Positions 8,461-18,728 of a stretch of 64,000 bases of DNA are shown here, in pieces. The notes under the pieces were generated by a model. The model did no database searches. It was not told where the DNA came from and was given only the letters and a program-made list of their open reading frames with translations. The position numbers were made by a program, and so were the translations under genes. How positions within the stretch are numbered: the first letter of the stretch is position 1; every line of letters starts with the position of its first letter. Origin of the DNA: Paludibacteraceae bacterium (lineage in GTDB: Bacteria; Bacteroidota; Bacteroidia; Bacteroidales; Paludibacteraceae); assembly GCA_017450685.1 (NCBI GenBank), contig JAFSTB010000028.1, positions 1 to 64,000 of the forward strand. The letters are read 5' to 3'.

Positions 8461-9090
8461 TATATACTTGACAGCCCAATAAAGCACGGCTATTCCCACC
8501 ACGGCGATGATGGCAAGACTTAGTTCGTGGCTATAGGCTTTGATGACATCCATCTGTCCGTGAGCCACATAGCCAATGACGGCTAAGATACAATTCCACG
8601 AAAAAGCACCGAGAAAAGTGTAGAGCAAAAAACTGCCCATAGGCATACGGCTCAGACCGGCAGGAATACTGATTAACTGACGTATGCCGGGAATGAAACG
8701 ACCGATGAAAGTGCTTATCTTGCCTCGCTCATTGAAATACTGTTCGGCTTTTTCCAACTTCTCTCCACTCAACAAGCACAGGTGCCCCAAACGCGAATTG
8801 GCAAAAGCATACACCAGAGGTCTGCCTAACCAAACAGACAGATAATAGTTGATGATAGCACCAAGCATAGCACCTAACGTGCCGAAAAGAACGATGATAA
8901 GCACATCAACGGAATAGATACCTGTGGTGTAAAGCGGACTATTAGGGTCGCTTGCCACATAGACGGCAGGCGGGATAACAACTTCCGAAGGGAACGGAAT
9001 GAAAGAGGACTCAACGGTCATTAAAGCAGTAATCGACGCATAATCAATATGCGTCGAATACCATTGTATAACATTATCTAAAAAAGTCAT
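8440..9090 (-). CDS. DedA-family (SNARE-associated) membrane protein
   Basis: Inner-membrane protein of the DedA/VTT family, members of which act in lipid carrier or phospholipid flipping and in membrane-potential homeostasis. The 216-aa length fits. The conserved E..IPFPSEVV motif is near residues 27-37 (VESSFIPFPSEVV), and the family signature GRFIPGIRQLISIPAGLSRM is at about 130-150, followed by helices. Last gene of a likely four-gene unit with the antiporter (39-base gap), DUF486 and M16 genes. Exact substrate unknown. Confidence 0.9.
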   Translation of the reverse strand: MTFLDNVIQWYSTHIDYASITALMTVESSFIPFPSEVVIPPAVYVASDPNSPLYTTGIYSVDVLIIVLFGTLGAMLGAIINYYLSVWLGRPLVYAFANSRLGHLCLLSGEKLEKAEQYFNERGKISTFIGRFIPGIRQLISIPAGLSRMPMGSFLLYTFLGAFSWNCILAVIGYVAHGQMDVIKAYSHELSLAIIAVVGIAVLYWAVKYIISKRKS

Positions 9091-9129
9091 AATAAACCTT
9101 TAGAGAGTCAATTACTACTGGTCAACTTC

Positions 9130-10476
9130 TTACAGGAAAAGCAGTTGCACAAGGATATAGATAGGTAGCAGCACTATGAGTGAGAAGCGGAACATATATC
9201 CGAAGAACGACGGCATTTTTATTCCGCTTTCCTCGGCTATGGCTTTAACCATAAAGTTAGGTCCGTTGCCTATATATGTGAGTGCCCCAAACATAACTGC
9301 GGCGATAGAGATGGCTTTGAGCAGTATCTCAGGTATTCCTGCAACGAATGATGTTCCACTAAACATACCCGTTACCGTACCTGCCTCTGCTGCTGCTAAC
9401 GCTTCAGGCAGTCCGGAAGCCACGCCATGGAACGCCACGGCTGTAGGTGTGTTATCGAGGAAAGCTGACAAAGCACCTGTCGAATAGTAGAACTGCCATG
9501 GTGCAGCAAGACCTAAGTCGGCAGCATGGACTTTGAGGTAAGCCAATGCAGGGGTCATAGTGGTGAAGATACCAAGGAAGAGCACTGCCACCTCCACTAT
9601 AGGTGTCCACGAGAACTTATTGGCACCGAATCTGACTTCACGCTTAGTGGTGTAGAGAGAGAAGAAAGTGAGTGAGAGCAATACTATCTCACGCAGGTAC
9701 TTAATCCACATCGGTGCATTCTCTTCACCCATAGCGCGAATATAGCCTTCGTTGATGAATGCAACAGAGAGGATGACACCTAACAGATAGAGGAAATTGA
9801 TCTTTCCTTTGATTTTCAGTTCGGTTGCTTCACGTACATCGGCTGAGATATTAACCCAGTTCTCTCTGCGGAAATAATAGGTATCCGCAAGGAAGTAAAT
9901 AAGCAATAGCACTATGCCGGTGAACGCCCATTCAGGTAAGAGATTGAGGAACCAAGTGAAGGAAGCGCCACGCAGGAAAAGCATAAACAATGGTGGGTCG
10001 CCAAGTGGAGTGAGCAGTCCGCCACAGTTAGCCACCAAGGCTATAAAGAACAGGATGGTATGTACTTTATATTCCCTCTGTTTATTAGTTTCGATGAGTG
10101 GACGAATAAGCAGCATGGCAGCACCTGTTGTTCCCATAAAAGAGGCGAGTATCCAACCTAAAGCGAGGAAAGTGGTATTGACCCAAGGCTGTGCTTTCAG
10201 GTCGCCAGAGAAATGGATACCGCCCGTGATAACAAAGAGTGCAAGGAGCAGAATAATAAACGGCACATAGTCGAAGAAGAGTTGGTGTTCCAACTCGTGA
10301 GTCATACCACCAATGATAAGACAAACGGCAACGGGGACACCTAAGACGAGCGATACTATCAGTTTATTGATGTTCCTTTCCCACCAATGTTCCGCCACAA
10401 GCGGACCGACAGCAATCATAAGCAGCATCAGAGCAAAGGGAATCATGCTCCAAGCAGAATGGACGAATTCATACAT
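9130..10476 (-). CDS. NhaD-type Na+/H+ antiporter (ion transporter superfamily)
   Basis: Polytopic inner-membrane protein (448 aa, about 12 hydrophobic segments) of the ion transporter superfamily that includes NhaD and CitMHS. Paired motifs such as FVITGGIHFSG, the NCGGLLTPLGDPPLFMLFLRG re-entrant loop in the first half and LDNTPTAVAF / YIGNGPNFMVKAIA in the second half are characteristic of sodium:proton antiporters of this group. It has a 22-base gap from the DUF486 gene upstream. Sodium/proton exchange is the family assignment; a carboxylate substrate cannot be excluded. Confidence 0.85.
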   Translation of the reverse strand: MYEFVHSAWSMIPFALMLLMIAVGPLVAEHWWERNINKLIVSLVLGVPVAVCLIIGGMTHELEHQLFFDYVPFIILLLALFVITGGIHFSGDLKAQPWVNTTFLALGWILASFMGTTGAAMLLIRPLIETNKQREYKVHTILFFIALVANCGGLLTPLGDPPLFMLFLRGASFTWFLNLLPEWAFTGIVLLLIYFLADTYYFRRENWVNISADVREATELKIKGKINFLYLLGVILSVAFINEGYIRAMGEENAPMWIKYLREIVLLSLTFFSLYTTKREVRFGANKFSWTPIVEVAVLFLGIFTTMTPALAYLKVHAADLGLAAPWQFYYSTGALSAFLDNTPTAVAFHGVASGLPEALAAAEAGTVTGMFSGTSFVAGIPEILLKAISIAAVMFGALTYIGNGPNFMVKAIAEESGIKMPSFFGYMFRFSLIVLLPIYILVQLLFL

Positions 10477-10498
10477 AAATAATTATTTTTATTGTTGA

Positions 10499-10864
10499 TT
10501 AGTTCTTAAAGACAAAATACACGGCAAGTATCATCAGCAGTGCAGCGACGCAGTGGTTCCATTTGAGTTGCATACGAAAGGCAACAACACTGAACAAGAC
10601 AAAGACGGTGAGTGTTATCACTTCTTGTATTATCTTGAGTTGCATGAGGTTGAATGGTCCGCCGTTGCCCAAGAAGCCCATTCTGTTGGCAGGTACTTGC
10701 AGGCAATACTCAAAGAAGGCGATACCCCAACTGAAGAGTATGACTCCAATGAGAGGAAGGTGCTGAAACCATTTGACCTCTGCCATCTTCAGATGCCCGT
10801 ACCAAGCGAGCGTCATAAAGATATTGGAGCAGATGAGCAACAAGACGGTGTAGAACGCTTTCAT
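10499..10864 (-). CDS. DUF486 family small membrane protein
   Basis: A 121-aa four-helix membrane protein distantly related to the drug/metabolite transporter fold. The FEYCLQVPANRMGF segment (about residues 51-64) and the following QLKIIQEVITL are hallmarks of DUF486. Function unknown in the family. It starts 4 bases after the M16 protease stop and precedes the antiporter by 22 bases, so it belongs to that transcription unit. Confidence 0.88.
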   Translation of the reverse strand: MKAFYTVLLLICSNIFMTLAWYGHLKMAEVKWFQHLPLIGVILFSWGIAFFEYCLQVPANRMGFLGNGGPFNLMQLKIIQEVITLTVFVLFSVVAFRMQLKWNHCVAALLMILAVYFVFKN

Positions 10865-10868
10865 CGGT

Positions 10869-13772
10869 TTATAGTTCGTCTTCGTCTAACTCTTTGAATA
10901 TACGGCTCTTGGACATCGAGTTGAATTTGCCGAAGCCAGCCATTGTCTTTTTGTTGATTTGTTTGGGGTCACCCATGATGATGATAGTGACCGGCTTGCC
11001 TTGTATATGCTGTTTGTAGTAGTCGGAGATCTGTTGGAAAGTGAGGTTGTCGATAGCGGCAGCGTTCACTTTGGCTGGGTCGTCCATGTAGCCGAAGCGT
11101 TGCAATTGGTCTTTGGCAAAAGTGAGTGCACGGAACGACGGTTTGTCGGCTTGACCTTGCTGTTTGAGGATAGTACGAATAGTCTCTATGCGTTCAGGAT
11201 ATTCGGGCATATTATTCATCAGATCCATAAAAGTGCGAACGGCATCTGCCACTTTGTCGGACTGTGTACCAATATATCCCATGAACATTGCGTTATGGTT
11301 AGGCAAAACGGGGCGACTCATCATACCGTAAGCGGTGTAAGCCATTGAGCGCTTGGTACGTATCTCGTCCATCACCAGACCCGTGAAACCGCCGGAGAAA
11401 TATTGGTTGAAGGCTTGGCGTACCACATCCTGCTCTTTGGTATAAGGTGCGTCCTCAATGTAGAAATAGACTTTGGCTTGTTGCACTTTGCTATTGGGGA
11501 AGAAATAGATGGACATATTGTCATATTTCTCTCTTTCGCGAATGATGGGTGATTCACTTTCCTGCACGTTCTTTTGCAAGGGAAGGTTGCCTGTCAATAT
11601 CGTTTCAACTTCTTTTGCCGGCAACTGACCGCAGTAGTGTATATCGAGGGCATAGCCTGTGGCATTGACGAAGTCGGCTGTAAGAATGGCGATGGAAGTA
11701 TTGATGATATCACGCATGGGTATAACGTCTAAATAGTCAGAGCGTTTGCCATAGAGTGCATATTCGAGCAGTGCGTCAATCTGCGCTTCGTCCATCTCAG
11801 GAATACTAAGACGTGAGACGAAATATGAGCCGCGCACACTCTCCATCTTCTTATAGTCGAGGTTAGGCATCAACATCTGCTTGGTGACCAACTGACATAT
11901 CTCTTTGAGCTTGCTTTCATCACCTAATATCTGTACGGTCATATAACTATCGTTCACGCCGTAGGCGAGGCTACCACCCAGTTCGCTCAATTGGCGACGG
12001 AATTGTTGGTTGTCGGTATCGGGTGCTATACCTGCGCTATTCATCAGAGCAACAGCATATTGCAGCATCGGGTTCTTGCGTGTACCGATGCCATAGCGCA
12101 GAACGAGCGAGAAGATATTGTTCTTCGGGTTCTTAGCATAATGCAGATTCACATTGGGGTCGATCTGTTTGACCAGCACTTTGCTGTAGTCGGTATAGGT
12201 CTGTTTGACAGGGTCGGAAGGCAGTTGTTTGAAAGCACGTGCATACTCAGTCTCCACATTGGTAGGCGGATTAAGGGGTTTGATTTGCGGTTTGGCAAGT
12301 TTGTTTTTCTTGGGTTCACCTTCTTCAAACTCCACTGTGAGGTGGTCAGCCGAGAAATAGTGTTGTGCTACGCGTTTTATATCGTCGATGGTGAGTGCAA
12401 GGAAACGCTCTTTCTGTGTAAAGAGGTCGTTGACGGGTTGATTGTAGATAAAACTCTCTACCATGTGGTTCATTTTAGCATCGGCATCTTCGAAGGTAAG
12501 GTCGAAGTCGCGTATATAAGCATCCTTAACCGACTGTATCAGCCATTCGGGTATATCACCTGTTTTGAGGCGATTGACTTGCTTCATCACTATTTTTTCG
12601 GTTAGTGAGTTGCTGTCATACGAGCGTTGGTTGGGGTCGTAGTAAGGGATGGCGGAAATCATTATACGCCCTGCATCACGGCGTGCGTCGAGATAAGCAT
12701 ACACACTGCTTACTTCACCGTCCATACTTATTTTGTCGAGCAGACCAGTGTTAGCGGAGTTGTTAAGCAGATTAAGCACTAACTGCAACGGCAGCATATC
12801 GTCGTCTCCCACTTTGACACCTTTGTATGCCCAAGTGACACGCGGACTGTAACCAATCTTAAATCTCTTTTTAGGATTGCCTGTGTAGTCGGCATCGGGA
12901 TAGGTCTTGCGCTCGGGCAGTTGTTTAGGTTGCAAGCGACCGAATGTTTGTGCGATCATTGGTTTGGTGCGTTCGGTATCGAAGTCGCCAACAAGGATAA
13001 GAGCCATATTATTAGGCACATACCAAGTATTATAGAACTCAATGAGTCGGCTCAAGCGGGGGTTTTTGAGGTGTTCGGGTTTACCTATGACATTGCGTTC
13101 ATAGGGGTGTCCTTTATACACTTCCTGATAGAGTCGGTTGCTCTGTTGTGTACCCATACCGTCTTCATACATATTGTACTCTTCGAAGACGTTTTCCAGT
13201 TCGGCTTGGAAAGTACGGAAGACGGGGTCGATGAGTCGGTCGGAGAAGATGGTGAGCCATTTATACATCTGGTTGGCAGGGAAGGAGTTGTGGTAGCACG
13301 TCATGTCGTAAGAGGTGAAGGCATTAACTCCTGTTGCGCCTATGCCGTCCATAAGGCGGAAGAAGTCTTCGGTGGTGCTCACTTCAGCAGCCGCCATTGA
13401 CGCTTCGTTGATTTGTCGGGTGAGATCTTCCCTCACTTTGGGGTCGGTGGCATCCGAATACTGGTCGTAAAGAGCAATAATCTTTTCATACAGAGGTTTC
13501 TCTTTTTCCCAGTCAAGAGCACCTATGCGTTGTGTACCTTTGAAGAGCATGTGTTCGAGGTAGTGAGCCAAACCGGTATATTCGACGGGTTCGTCGATAG
13601 CACCGGCACGCACTGCCACATAACCTGTCACGTCTGGCGCATCGTGGTCTTCCCAAAGAAGAACAGTCATACCGTTATCTAACTTATATTCGCTCAGTCC
13701 TTCACGGCTTTGAGCCACCATAATAACGGAGGTTAACAAAGCCACCATAGCCAATAATACTTTTTTCATCAC
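10869..13772 (-). CDS. M16 family zinc metalloprotease (pitrilysin type), exported
   Basis: Two-lobed zinc protease of the M16B type, with a signal peptide (cleavage near residue 20, VMVAQ). The inverted zinc motif HYLEH is at residues 70-74 in the first, active half (about 25-470), with the distal Glu expected about 75 residues later; the second half (about 540-900) has the same fold without the motif. Length 967 aa is usual for periplasmic Bacteroidetes members that degrade peptides. M1 or M2 may be the start. It is the first gene of the unit M16, DUF486, antiporter, DedA. Confidence 0.93.
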   Translation of the reverse strand: MMKKVLLAMVALLTSVIMVAQSREGLSEYKLDNGMTVLLWEDHDAPDVTGYVAVRAGAIDEPVEYTGLAHYLEHMLFKGTQRIGALDWEKEKPLYEKIIALYDQYSDATDPKVREDLTRQINEASMAAAEVSTTEDFFRLMDGIGATGVNAFTSYDMTCYHNSFPANQMYKWLTIFSDRLIDPVFRTFQAELENVFEEYNMYEDGMGTQQSNRLYQEVYKGHPYERNVIGKPEHLKNPRLSRLIEFYNTWYVPNNMALILVGDFDTERTKPMIAQTFGRLQPKQLPERKTYPDADYTGNPKKRFKIGYSPRVTWAYKGVKVGDDDMLPLQLVLNLLNNSANTGLLDKISMDGEVSSVYAYLDARRDAGRIMISAIPYYDPNQRSYDSNSLTEKIVMKQVNRLKTGDIPEWLIQSVKDAYIRDFDLTFEDADAKMNHMVESFIYNQPVNDLFTQKERFLALTIDDIKRVAQHYFSADHLTVEFEEGEPKKNKLAKPQIKPLNPPTNVETEYARAFKQLPSDPVKQTYTDYSKVLVKQIDPNVNLHYAKNPKNNIFSLVLRYGIGTRKNPMLQYAVALMNSAGIAPDTDNQQFRRQLSELGGSLAYGVNDSYMTVQILGDESKLKEICQLVTKQMLMPNLDYKKMESVRGSYFVSRLSIPEMDEAQIDALLEYALYGKRSDYLDVIPMRDIINTSIAILTADFVNATGYALDIHYCGQLPAKEVETILTGNLPLQKNVQESESPIIREREKYDNMSIYFFPNSKVQQAKVYFYIEDAPYTKEQDVVRQAFNQYFSGGFTGLVMDEIRTKRSMAYTAYGMMSRPVLPNHNAMFMGYIGTQSDKVADAVRTFMDLMNNMPEYPERIETIRTILKQQGQADKPSFRALTFAKDQLQRFGYMDDPAKVNAAAIDNLTFQQISDYYKQHIQGKPVTIIIMGDPKQINKKTMAGFGKFNSMSKSRIFKELDEDEL

Positions 13773-13828
13773 TTTGAACTGTTTATTTTTTATAATAATC
13801 TTTCAATCAATTATTCACCATTGTTATT

Positions 13829-16264
13829 CTACTCCACTCTTCTTCCTGCTGCGTCATACACTTGTCCGTTGCGGATGATACGTAACTGTCCGTTGTACAG
13901 CACTTTATACGATTCGTTTTGGAAGTTCTGAGCGGGATAGATATCCACCAGACCTGTCTGTGAGCCGTCCACGACGGGAAGAGGCAACTGTTTGCCTGTG
14001 AAGATCTTCACCTCTCCGGGTTCGAGGACATAGGTTGAGGTGTTGGCTTTGGTCTGTTCATAATAGTCGTACCACGTACCTGAAGGCAGATTGATGGCAT
14101 TCTTTTGGTCGGGTGAGAAATTGGCAGCCACATACACCTCGTTACCCCATCTGACGGTGCGGACGAAAGAGGAAGCCAGTGATTGTGTGGTGGGATTACC
14201 TGCAAAGACTTGCGGCAAGAGTCGTGTACGCAGTTGGATGGCTTGCGCCACTTTCTCATATTGTTGCATACGCAGGTGTCCCCAAGTGAGCCAACCTAAG
14301 GTAGCCGGTTGCGGTTTGGTGCCGGTGCGACCGTTGTTGTCGATAGAGTAGTCATAGCCTAACTCGCCAAACTGATAGAGCATGTGTGAACCGTTGAGAA
14401 GGGTATTGAAAGCCATGACAGCGGGTACACGATTGATACGTTTTTCAGTATCGTTTTTAATTACTGCCGGTCCATACGTCTTGGCTTTGTAGAAGTTGCG
14501 TTCTTCGTCGTGTGACTCGTTGTAAGCCACATATCCGTCGCGGTTGGCATCCACTATACTGCTATTGTCAGTGTAACCCATAGCCAGTTGTCCGTAGGCA
14601 TTACTCAGACCGTTACCTGTCCAGCAGAGCATACCATCGTTGATAAGGTCGGACTGATAGGGATAGCCACCACCCCAATACTCTTGAATAAAATAGGCAT
14701 CCGGGCTGACGGCTTTGACAGCGTTATAGTACTCTTTGAGGTTGTTATATCTGTTGTTGCAGTTAGGTCCGCAGAAGCCGTGACTGAGGTCCATACGGAA
14801 GCCATCGACTTTATACTCGGTGAGCCAGTATTGCAGCGCGCGTGAACACATGTTGCGTACGGGTGCGAAATCGTGATTCCAGTCTTGGTAGTACTCCACA
14901 CCGCCATCTTCGTTCTTATGGGGTGCTGTCACGTTGAACCAAGGGTTATATGCCAGTTCGCTACCATAGGGGTAGAGTTTGTTCATCGGGTTATTGCCGG
15001 TCACGTGGTTGAAGACCATATCCAGGATGACGGCTATACCGCGTTTGTGGCACTCATCGACCAACTGTTTCATCTGTTCGGGTGTGCCATAGGCTTTGTC
15101 GAGGGCGAAATAGTGGTTGGGTGAGTAACCCCAGTTGTAGTTACCGTCAAACTCGGTGACAGGCATCAGTTCGATAGCGTTCACGCCGAGGTTCTGTATA
15201 TAGTCCAGACGGCTCATCAGTCCGGCGATTGAGCGTGCGGGTGTATAGTCGTATATCCACAGTTCGTATATGACGAGGTTATTCTTATCGGGTCGATTGA
15301 AGTTGAGTGTGGCATCTGACCACTCGTATGCTTTTTTGCCTGTTTGCAGTACACTCACGTATCCGCCGTCGGCACCTTTGGAAGGATAGCCGATGAGGTA
15401 AGGATTGACGGTGCGGGGCTCATACTCATCTTCATCTTTGCACAGCACTTTTTCGGAGAAGAGGTCCGACACTTGTTTCTTCACTCCGTCGGCACGCATA
15501 ACGGCGTATTGGAAACGGTACTCTTTGCGTGCTTTCAGCCCTGTTAGTTTGATCCAGAAGTAGTTACCATCGCGTTTGAGTTGGTAGTCTTTGTTTAGTT
15601 CCCAGTTAGTCATATCGCCTATGAGATAGACGTGTTGTGCGGGTTGCAGTTCGGCATTGGAAGCAGCAGATGCTTTGCCGGCAGCGTAGGTGCAGAGAGT
15701 GACGGTGGTAGGGTCGTTCTCGTCGTAGTATATACCCATCTCTACACCTTTGGGGCGGGCTTCGATGATGGGGTCTTCAAGAGTGATCTTACTCCATATA
15801 TCGTCATCGGTCGTCTCCTTACCAAGATAGATGATGATATCTTTTCCGTTAGCGGTCTTGCCTTGCATTGAGTTGTCGCCATTTCCATCGTGGAAGACCA
15901 TTATCAGTGCGGTGATGGTCTCATCGGTGGGACAACCGAAGTAGGCATTCAGGTTATTGATAGTCAGTTGCCAATAATTACCCACCTTCGTCCATTGCGG
16001 TTCTGTTTTCTTGCCCCATGCATCCACTTTGATATACTTCCAGTCGGAGGTATTTTTGGATTTCTCTGTCAGCAGTCCTATGTGCGAATAGCAAGCAGTG
16101 GCTTTCGCCATACCGCCATTGCCGGCAGTGGGGTCATAAGTAAGTACCACTTCATCGGTATAACCCACAGGTATGGGTGAGGGAGTGGTGGTCACTATTT
16201 GTGAGAAGAGTTGTACGGCTATTGCCGAAAGAAGAACAATAAAAGATATGCGTTTCATACTCAT
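13829..16264 (-). CDS. GH13 alpha-amylase family enzyme, secreted, with CTD-like tail
   Basis: Secreted glycoside hydrolase acting on alpha-glucans (amylase or pullulanase type). Signal peptide to about residue 22; an N-terminal beta domain (about 25-150), an early-set/CBM48-like domain (about 170-280), the GH13 barrel (about 325-680), and a C-terminal beta domain. The catalytic residues are visible: nucleophile D492 (DGFRMDLS), acid/base E528 (YFIQEYW) and D586 (YNESHDEERN). The last 25 residues (IIRNGQVYDAAGRRVE) match the T9SS-like tail of its neighbours. M1 or M3 may be the start. Last gene of the starch-related set. Confidence 0.92.
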   Translation of the reverse strand: MSMKRISFIVLLSAIAVQLFSQIVTTTPSPIPVGYTDEVVLTYDPTAGNGGMAKATACYSHIGLLTEKSKNTSDWKYIKVDAWGKKTEPQWTKVGNYWQLTINNLNAYFGCPTDETITALIMVFHDGNGDNSMQGKTANGKDIIIYLGKETTDDDIWSKITLEDPIIEARPKGVEMGIYYDENDPTTVTLCTYAAGKASAASNAELQPAQHVYLIGDMTNWELNKDYQLKRDGNYFWIKLTGLKARKEYRFQYAVMRADGVKKQVSDLFSEKVLCKDEDEYEPRTVNPYLIGYPSKGADGGYVSVLQTGKKAYEWSDATLNFNRPDKNNLVIYELWIYDYTPARSIAGLMSRLDYIQNLGVNAIELMPVTEFDGNYNWGYSPNHYFALDKAYGTPEQMKQLVDECHKRGIAVILDMVFNHVTGNNPMNKLYPYGSELAYNPWFNVTAPHKNEDGGVEYYQDWNHDFAPVRNMCSRALQYWLTEYKVDGFRMDLSHGFCGPNCNNRYNNLKEYYNAVKAVSPDAYFIQEYWGGGYPYQSDLINDGMLCWTGNGLSNAYGQLAMGYTDNSSIVDANRDGYVAYNESHDEERNFYKAKTYGPAVIKNDTEKRINRVPAVMAFNTLLNGSHMLYQFGELGYDYSIDNNGRTGTKPQPATLGWLTWGHLRMQQYEKVAQAIQLRTRLLPQVFAGNPTTQSLASSFVRTVRWGNEVYVAANFSPDQKNAINLPSGTWYDYYEQTKANTSTYVLEPGEVKIFTGKQLPLPVVDGSQTGLVDIYPAQNFQNESYKVLYNGQLRIIRNGQVYDAAGRRVE

Positions 16265-16294
16265 CGGGTTTATATTCTATTTTGCTTAGGGGAT

Positions 16295-16317
16295 ATAGGC
16301 GGTTATCAGCCGCCTAT
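16295..16317. repeat. Intergenic palindrome, copy 1
   Basis: Arms ATAGGCGG and CCGCCTAT surround TTATCAG. The same sequence occurs at 18729-18751. Both copies lie a few bases after the stop codon of a starch-set gene on the minus strand. Either a REP-like element or a transcript-stabilising/attenuating hairpin; there is no U-run, so it is not a simple terminator. Confidence 0.6.
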
Positions 16318-16333
16318 GTCCAAAGATTGTTGA

Positions 16334-18622
16334 TTAGCGCACTTCTGCACCTTGTGCATTGTAGAGTTTGCCATCACGGATAATCAGCAGTTGTCCGTTG
16401 CGGATCACTTTGCTTTCAGTCTGTTCAGCATTGATGATATCCAGACCTGTTGATTCGCCGGAGTCCTCGGTGATATTGGTAACATACACTTGGATGTTGC
16501 CATTGTAGATAGCCACGCAACCGAGCATTGTATAGGTCTTGCCTGCCTCGAAGGTGAACTCATCTTTCCAGTTGTTGCGGAAAGCGACGGTCTCTCCCAT
16601 AAATGTACCATTGATATTGGAAGCCTTTGTAGAAGCGAACTCACCTGCCTCCATAGCCACGCCGCGGAACATCATCACTTGGTTAACTTCTGAAGCTGTG
16701 GGAACAGCGGTTGCATCAGCAATAACAGGAGCAACGCCTTCAGTGACAGTAACATTGGTTACATCGGTAACTGCCATCTCGGGAAGACCGTTGTATAGTT
16801 TAGCAGTACCTTTCAGACCGGTAACGACATTTCCTGCCTCAACCATTTGAGCGAGGTTGTAGGAATAAACGAGGGTGGTAGCGCTCGCATCTTGTACATA
16901 TACGTTTGAACCTTTAGCAAAGACAACTGTTACTTCGCCAAGGGTCATCTCTATGTCTTCCATCACGCCATTAACGTCAGCGCAGGTGTTGTAAGTTACT
17001 TCGGGTGTCTCTTCCTTCACAACATAGAGTTGGTCATTCTTATACTCGAGTTTGAGATAGAAACTGTAAACGCCATCTGCCTCTACCATCATATCTGTAC
17101 CATCGATAGTGAAGTAGTCAGCACCTTCAGCCACATTAACAATGAAAGCGGTCTCAGCACAACGGCTATAAACAGAGATGATATCGGTTGACTTAAGAGC
17201 GAGATTGATTATTTCCCATTGACCATTATTAAATGTACCTGCTACATAGTTTTCGTTCACCATCAGACCATAGTTATCAACGCAAGGAGCGTCACCTTCT
17301 TCTTCAATGGAGATGATGTTCACTTGTAAAGTATTGTACATTGACACAGCACCAACGATGGTATAAGCCTTGGTAGCATCTATCTCGGTAAGGTCGATAT
17401 TCCAAGTGTTATAGAAAACGACCTCCGTTTCCATAAATGTACCTGTTGCGTTTCTGCCATTAACAGCCATACCTGTTACACCGTTGAAGACGAGTACTTG
17501 ATTGATTTGTTCGAAAGTAGGAACAGCGGTAGCGGTAGCAAACTCAGGAGCAGCACCTTCCACTACGGTCAGTGCAGCATACTCAGTAGAGGGAACTAAC
17601 TCAGGCAGGCCTTTATAAATAGATACCTTACCAGCCATACCTGCAGCCACTTGGTCACCGGCTTTCAAACCGTAGTTAGCCTTATAGATAAGCGTCATAC
17701 CGGTCTCATCCTTAATATAGGTATAAGCACCATTAGCATAAACGACTTGGAAAGCACCGAGGGTCAGTTCGGCGTTGTTTTCTGCGGCATTAACGTCAGC
17801 GCAAGTGCTGTAAGTAACAACAGGATCAGCCTCTTTAGTCACATATACTTCGTCGTTACCATCTTTGATATAAAAATTATATGTGCCGGTGGTGAGAACG
17901 GTATATTCACCTTCGTTATTGCTGAAATACTCACTGCCACTCATCAAGGTACGAGCCACAGTACTCTCTTCACATTTGTTATAGAAAGAGAACACATCAT
18001 TTTCTTTCAATTCAACGCCAAGTGCTTCCCATTGTGCACCATATCCAGCATTAGCATTATAAGCAGCATTGGTGAAGTTACCGTTGATATTCAATCCCAT
18101 AGTGGAAGTGCACTCCACTACTTCGCCACCATTCCAAGTGATAGTGATAGAGGACAAATACAATGCACCGCTTTTAGAACGAACACCTACATAAGCATAA
18201 TCACTCTCAAACTCATAGGATTGAGAAGCGCCATCACTCATTTTAAATGTTACCACATTCTCACCTACCGGGTTGCTATAGAGTTGTGAAGCAGCAGTAT
18301 ATGCCTCATTGGAAGCATAAACCTGCAATTCACGCGATGACACGGTTGATTCATCAAAGACGATAGCGATGGATTTGATAGTACCGCCTGAAGTGGTGGT
18401 AACGATACCACAATCCGAACCATTGGAACGCAATTGAATAGCATCTGCAGCTGATTTAGCACTCTTACCAGCGTACACAGCAGTGTTAATCTGCACATTA
18501 GAAAACTCGGTGTAGTTGTTGCTGGTAGCAGCAAAATTTTCCGCAGTCAACACATCCGTCACCTGTGCCATTGCACTAACTGCCATTACAGCAGTCACAA
18601 ACAAAGAAAAGATTTTCTTCAT
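16334..18622 (-). CDS. Secreted multidomain protein sharing modules with the neighbouring amylase
   Basis: No catalytic motif is seen. After a signal peptide (to about 19) comes a beta-sandwich-like domain (about 22-165), then two copies of a unit made of an approx. 90-aa domain starting NINGNF / MVNENY and ending with FYIKDGN / FYLKLEY, followed by an OB-fold-like domain (each containing CADVN, then INQVLVFNGV or VNQVMMFRGV). The 90-aa domain also occurs twice at the N-terminus of the 1127-aa amylase, so both probably bind the same glucan. The tail (LIIRDGKLYNAQGAEVR) is of the T9SS-like kind. Cell surface or secreted. Exact role is inference. Confidence 0.8.
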   Translation of the reverse strand: MKKIFSLFVTAVMAVSAMAQVTDVLTAENFAATSNNYTEFSNVQINTAVYAGKSAKSAADAIQLRSNGSDCGIVTTTSGGTIKSIAIVFDESTVSSRELQVYASNEAYTAASQLYSNPVGENVVTFKMSDGASQSYEFESDYAYVGVRSKSGALYLSSITITWNGGEVVECTSTMGLNINGNFTNAAYNANAGYGAQWEALGVELKENDVFSFYNKCEESTVARTLMSGSEYFSNNEGEYTVLTTGTYNFYIKDGNDEVYVTKEADPVVTYSTCADVNAAENNAELTLGAFQVVYANGAYTYIKDETGMTLIYKANYGLKAGDQVAAGMAGKVSIYKGLPELVPSTEYAALTVVEGAAPEFATATAVPTFEQINQVLVFNGVTGMAVNGRNATGTFMETEVVFYNTWNIDLTEIDATKAYTIVGAVSMYNTLQVNIISIEEEGDAPCVDNYGLMVNENYVAGTFNNGQWEIINLALKSTDIISVYSRCAETAFIVNVAEGADYFTIDGTDMMVEADGVYSFYLKLEYKNDQLYVVKEETPEVTYNTCADVNGVMEDIEMTLGEVTVVFAKGSNVYVQDASATTLVYSYNLAQMVEAGNVVTGLKGTAKLYNGLPEMAVTDVTNVTVTEGVAPVIADATAVPTASEVNQVMMFRGVAMEAGEFASTKASNINGTFMGETVAFRNNWKDEFTFEAGKTYTMLGCVAIYNGNIQVYVTNITEDSGESTGLDIINAEQTESKVIRNGQLLIIRDGKLYNAQGAEVR

Positions 18623-18693
18623 AATGTTTGGTTTTTAGTTAATAATGTTAATTGATTAAAAATTATTTATATCTTTTGAAGATATACTTTCTT

Positions 18694-18710
18694 CTCTAAA
18701 CTCTCAACTA
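18694..18710 (-). repeat. Dispersed TTTAGAG/TTGAGAG repeat, single copy
   Basis: The reverse complement reads TAGTTGAGAGTTTAGAG, the same word as in the repeat tract at 154-286 and between ftsI and murE (62591-62611). It lies in the 152-base gap between two starch-set genes. Confidence 0.55.
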
Positions 18711-18728
18711 AATAGCTATTTTGTTAGC

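Noticed and set aside
12000..12605. 204-aa plus-strand ORF opposite the M16 protease
   Set aside because: It is the antisense shadow of a well-supported gene, as are the other long plus-strand frames at 21091-21906, 22414-23304 and 44254-45225.
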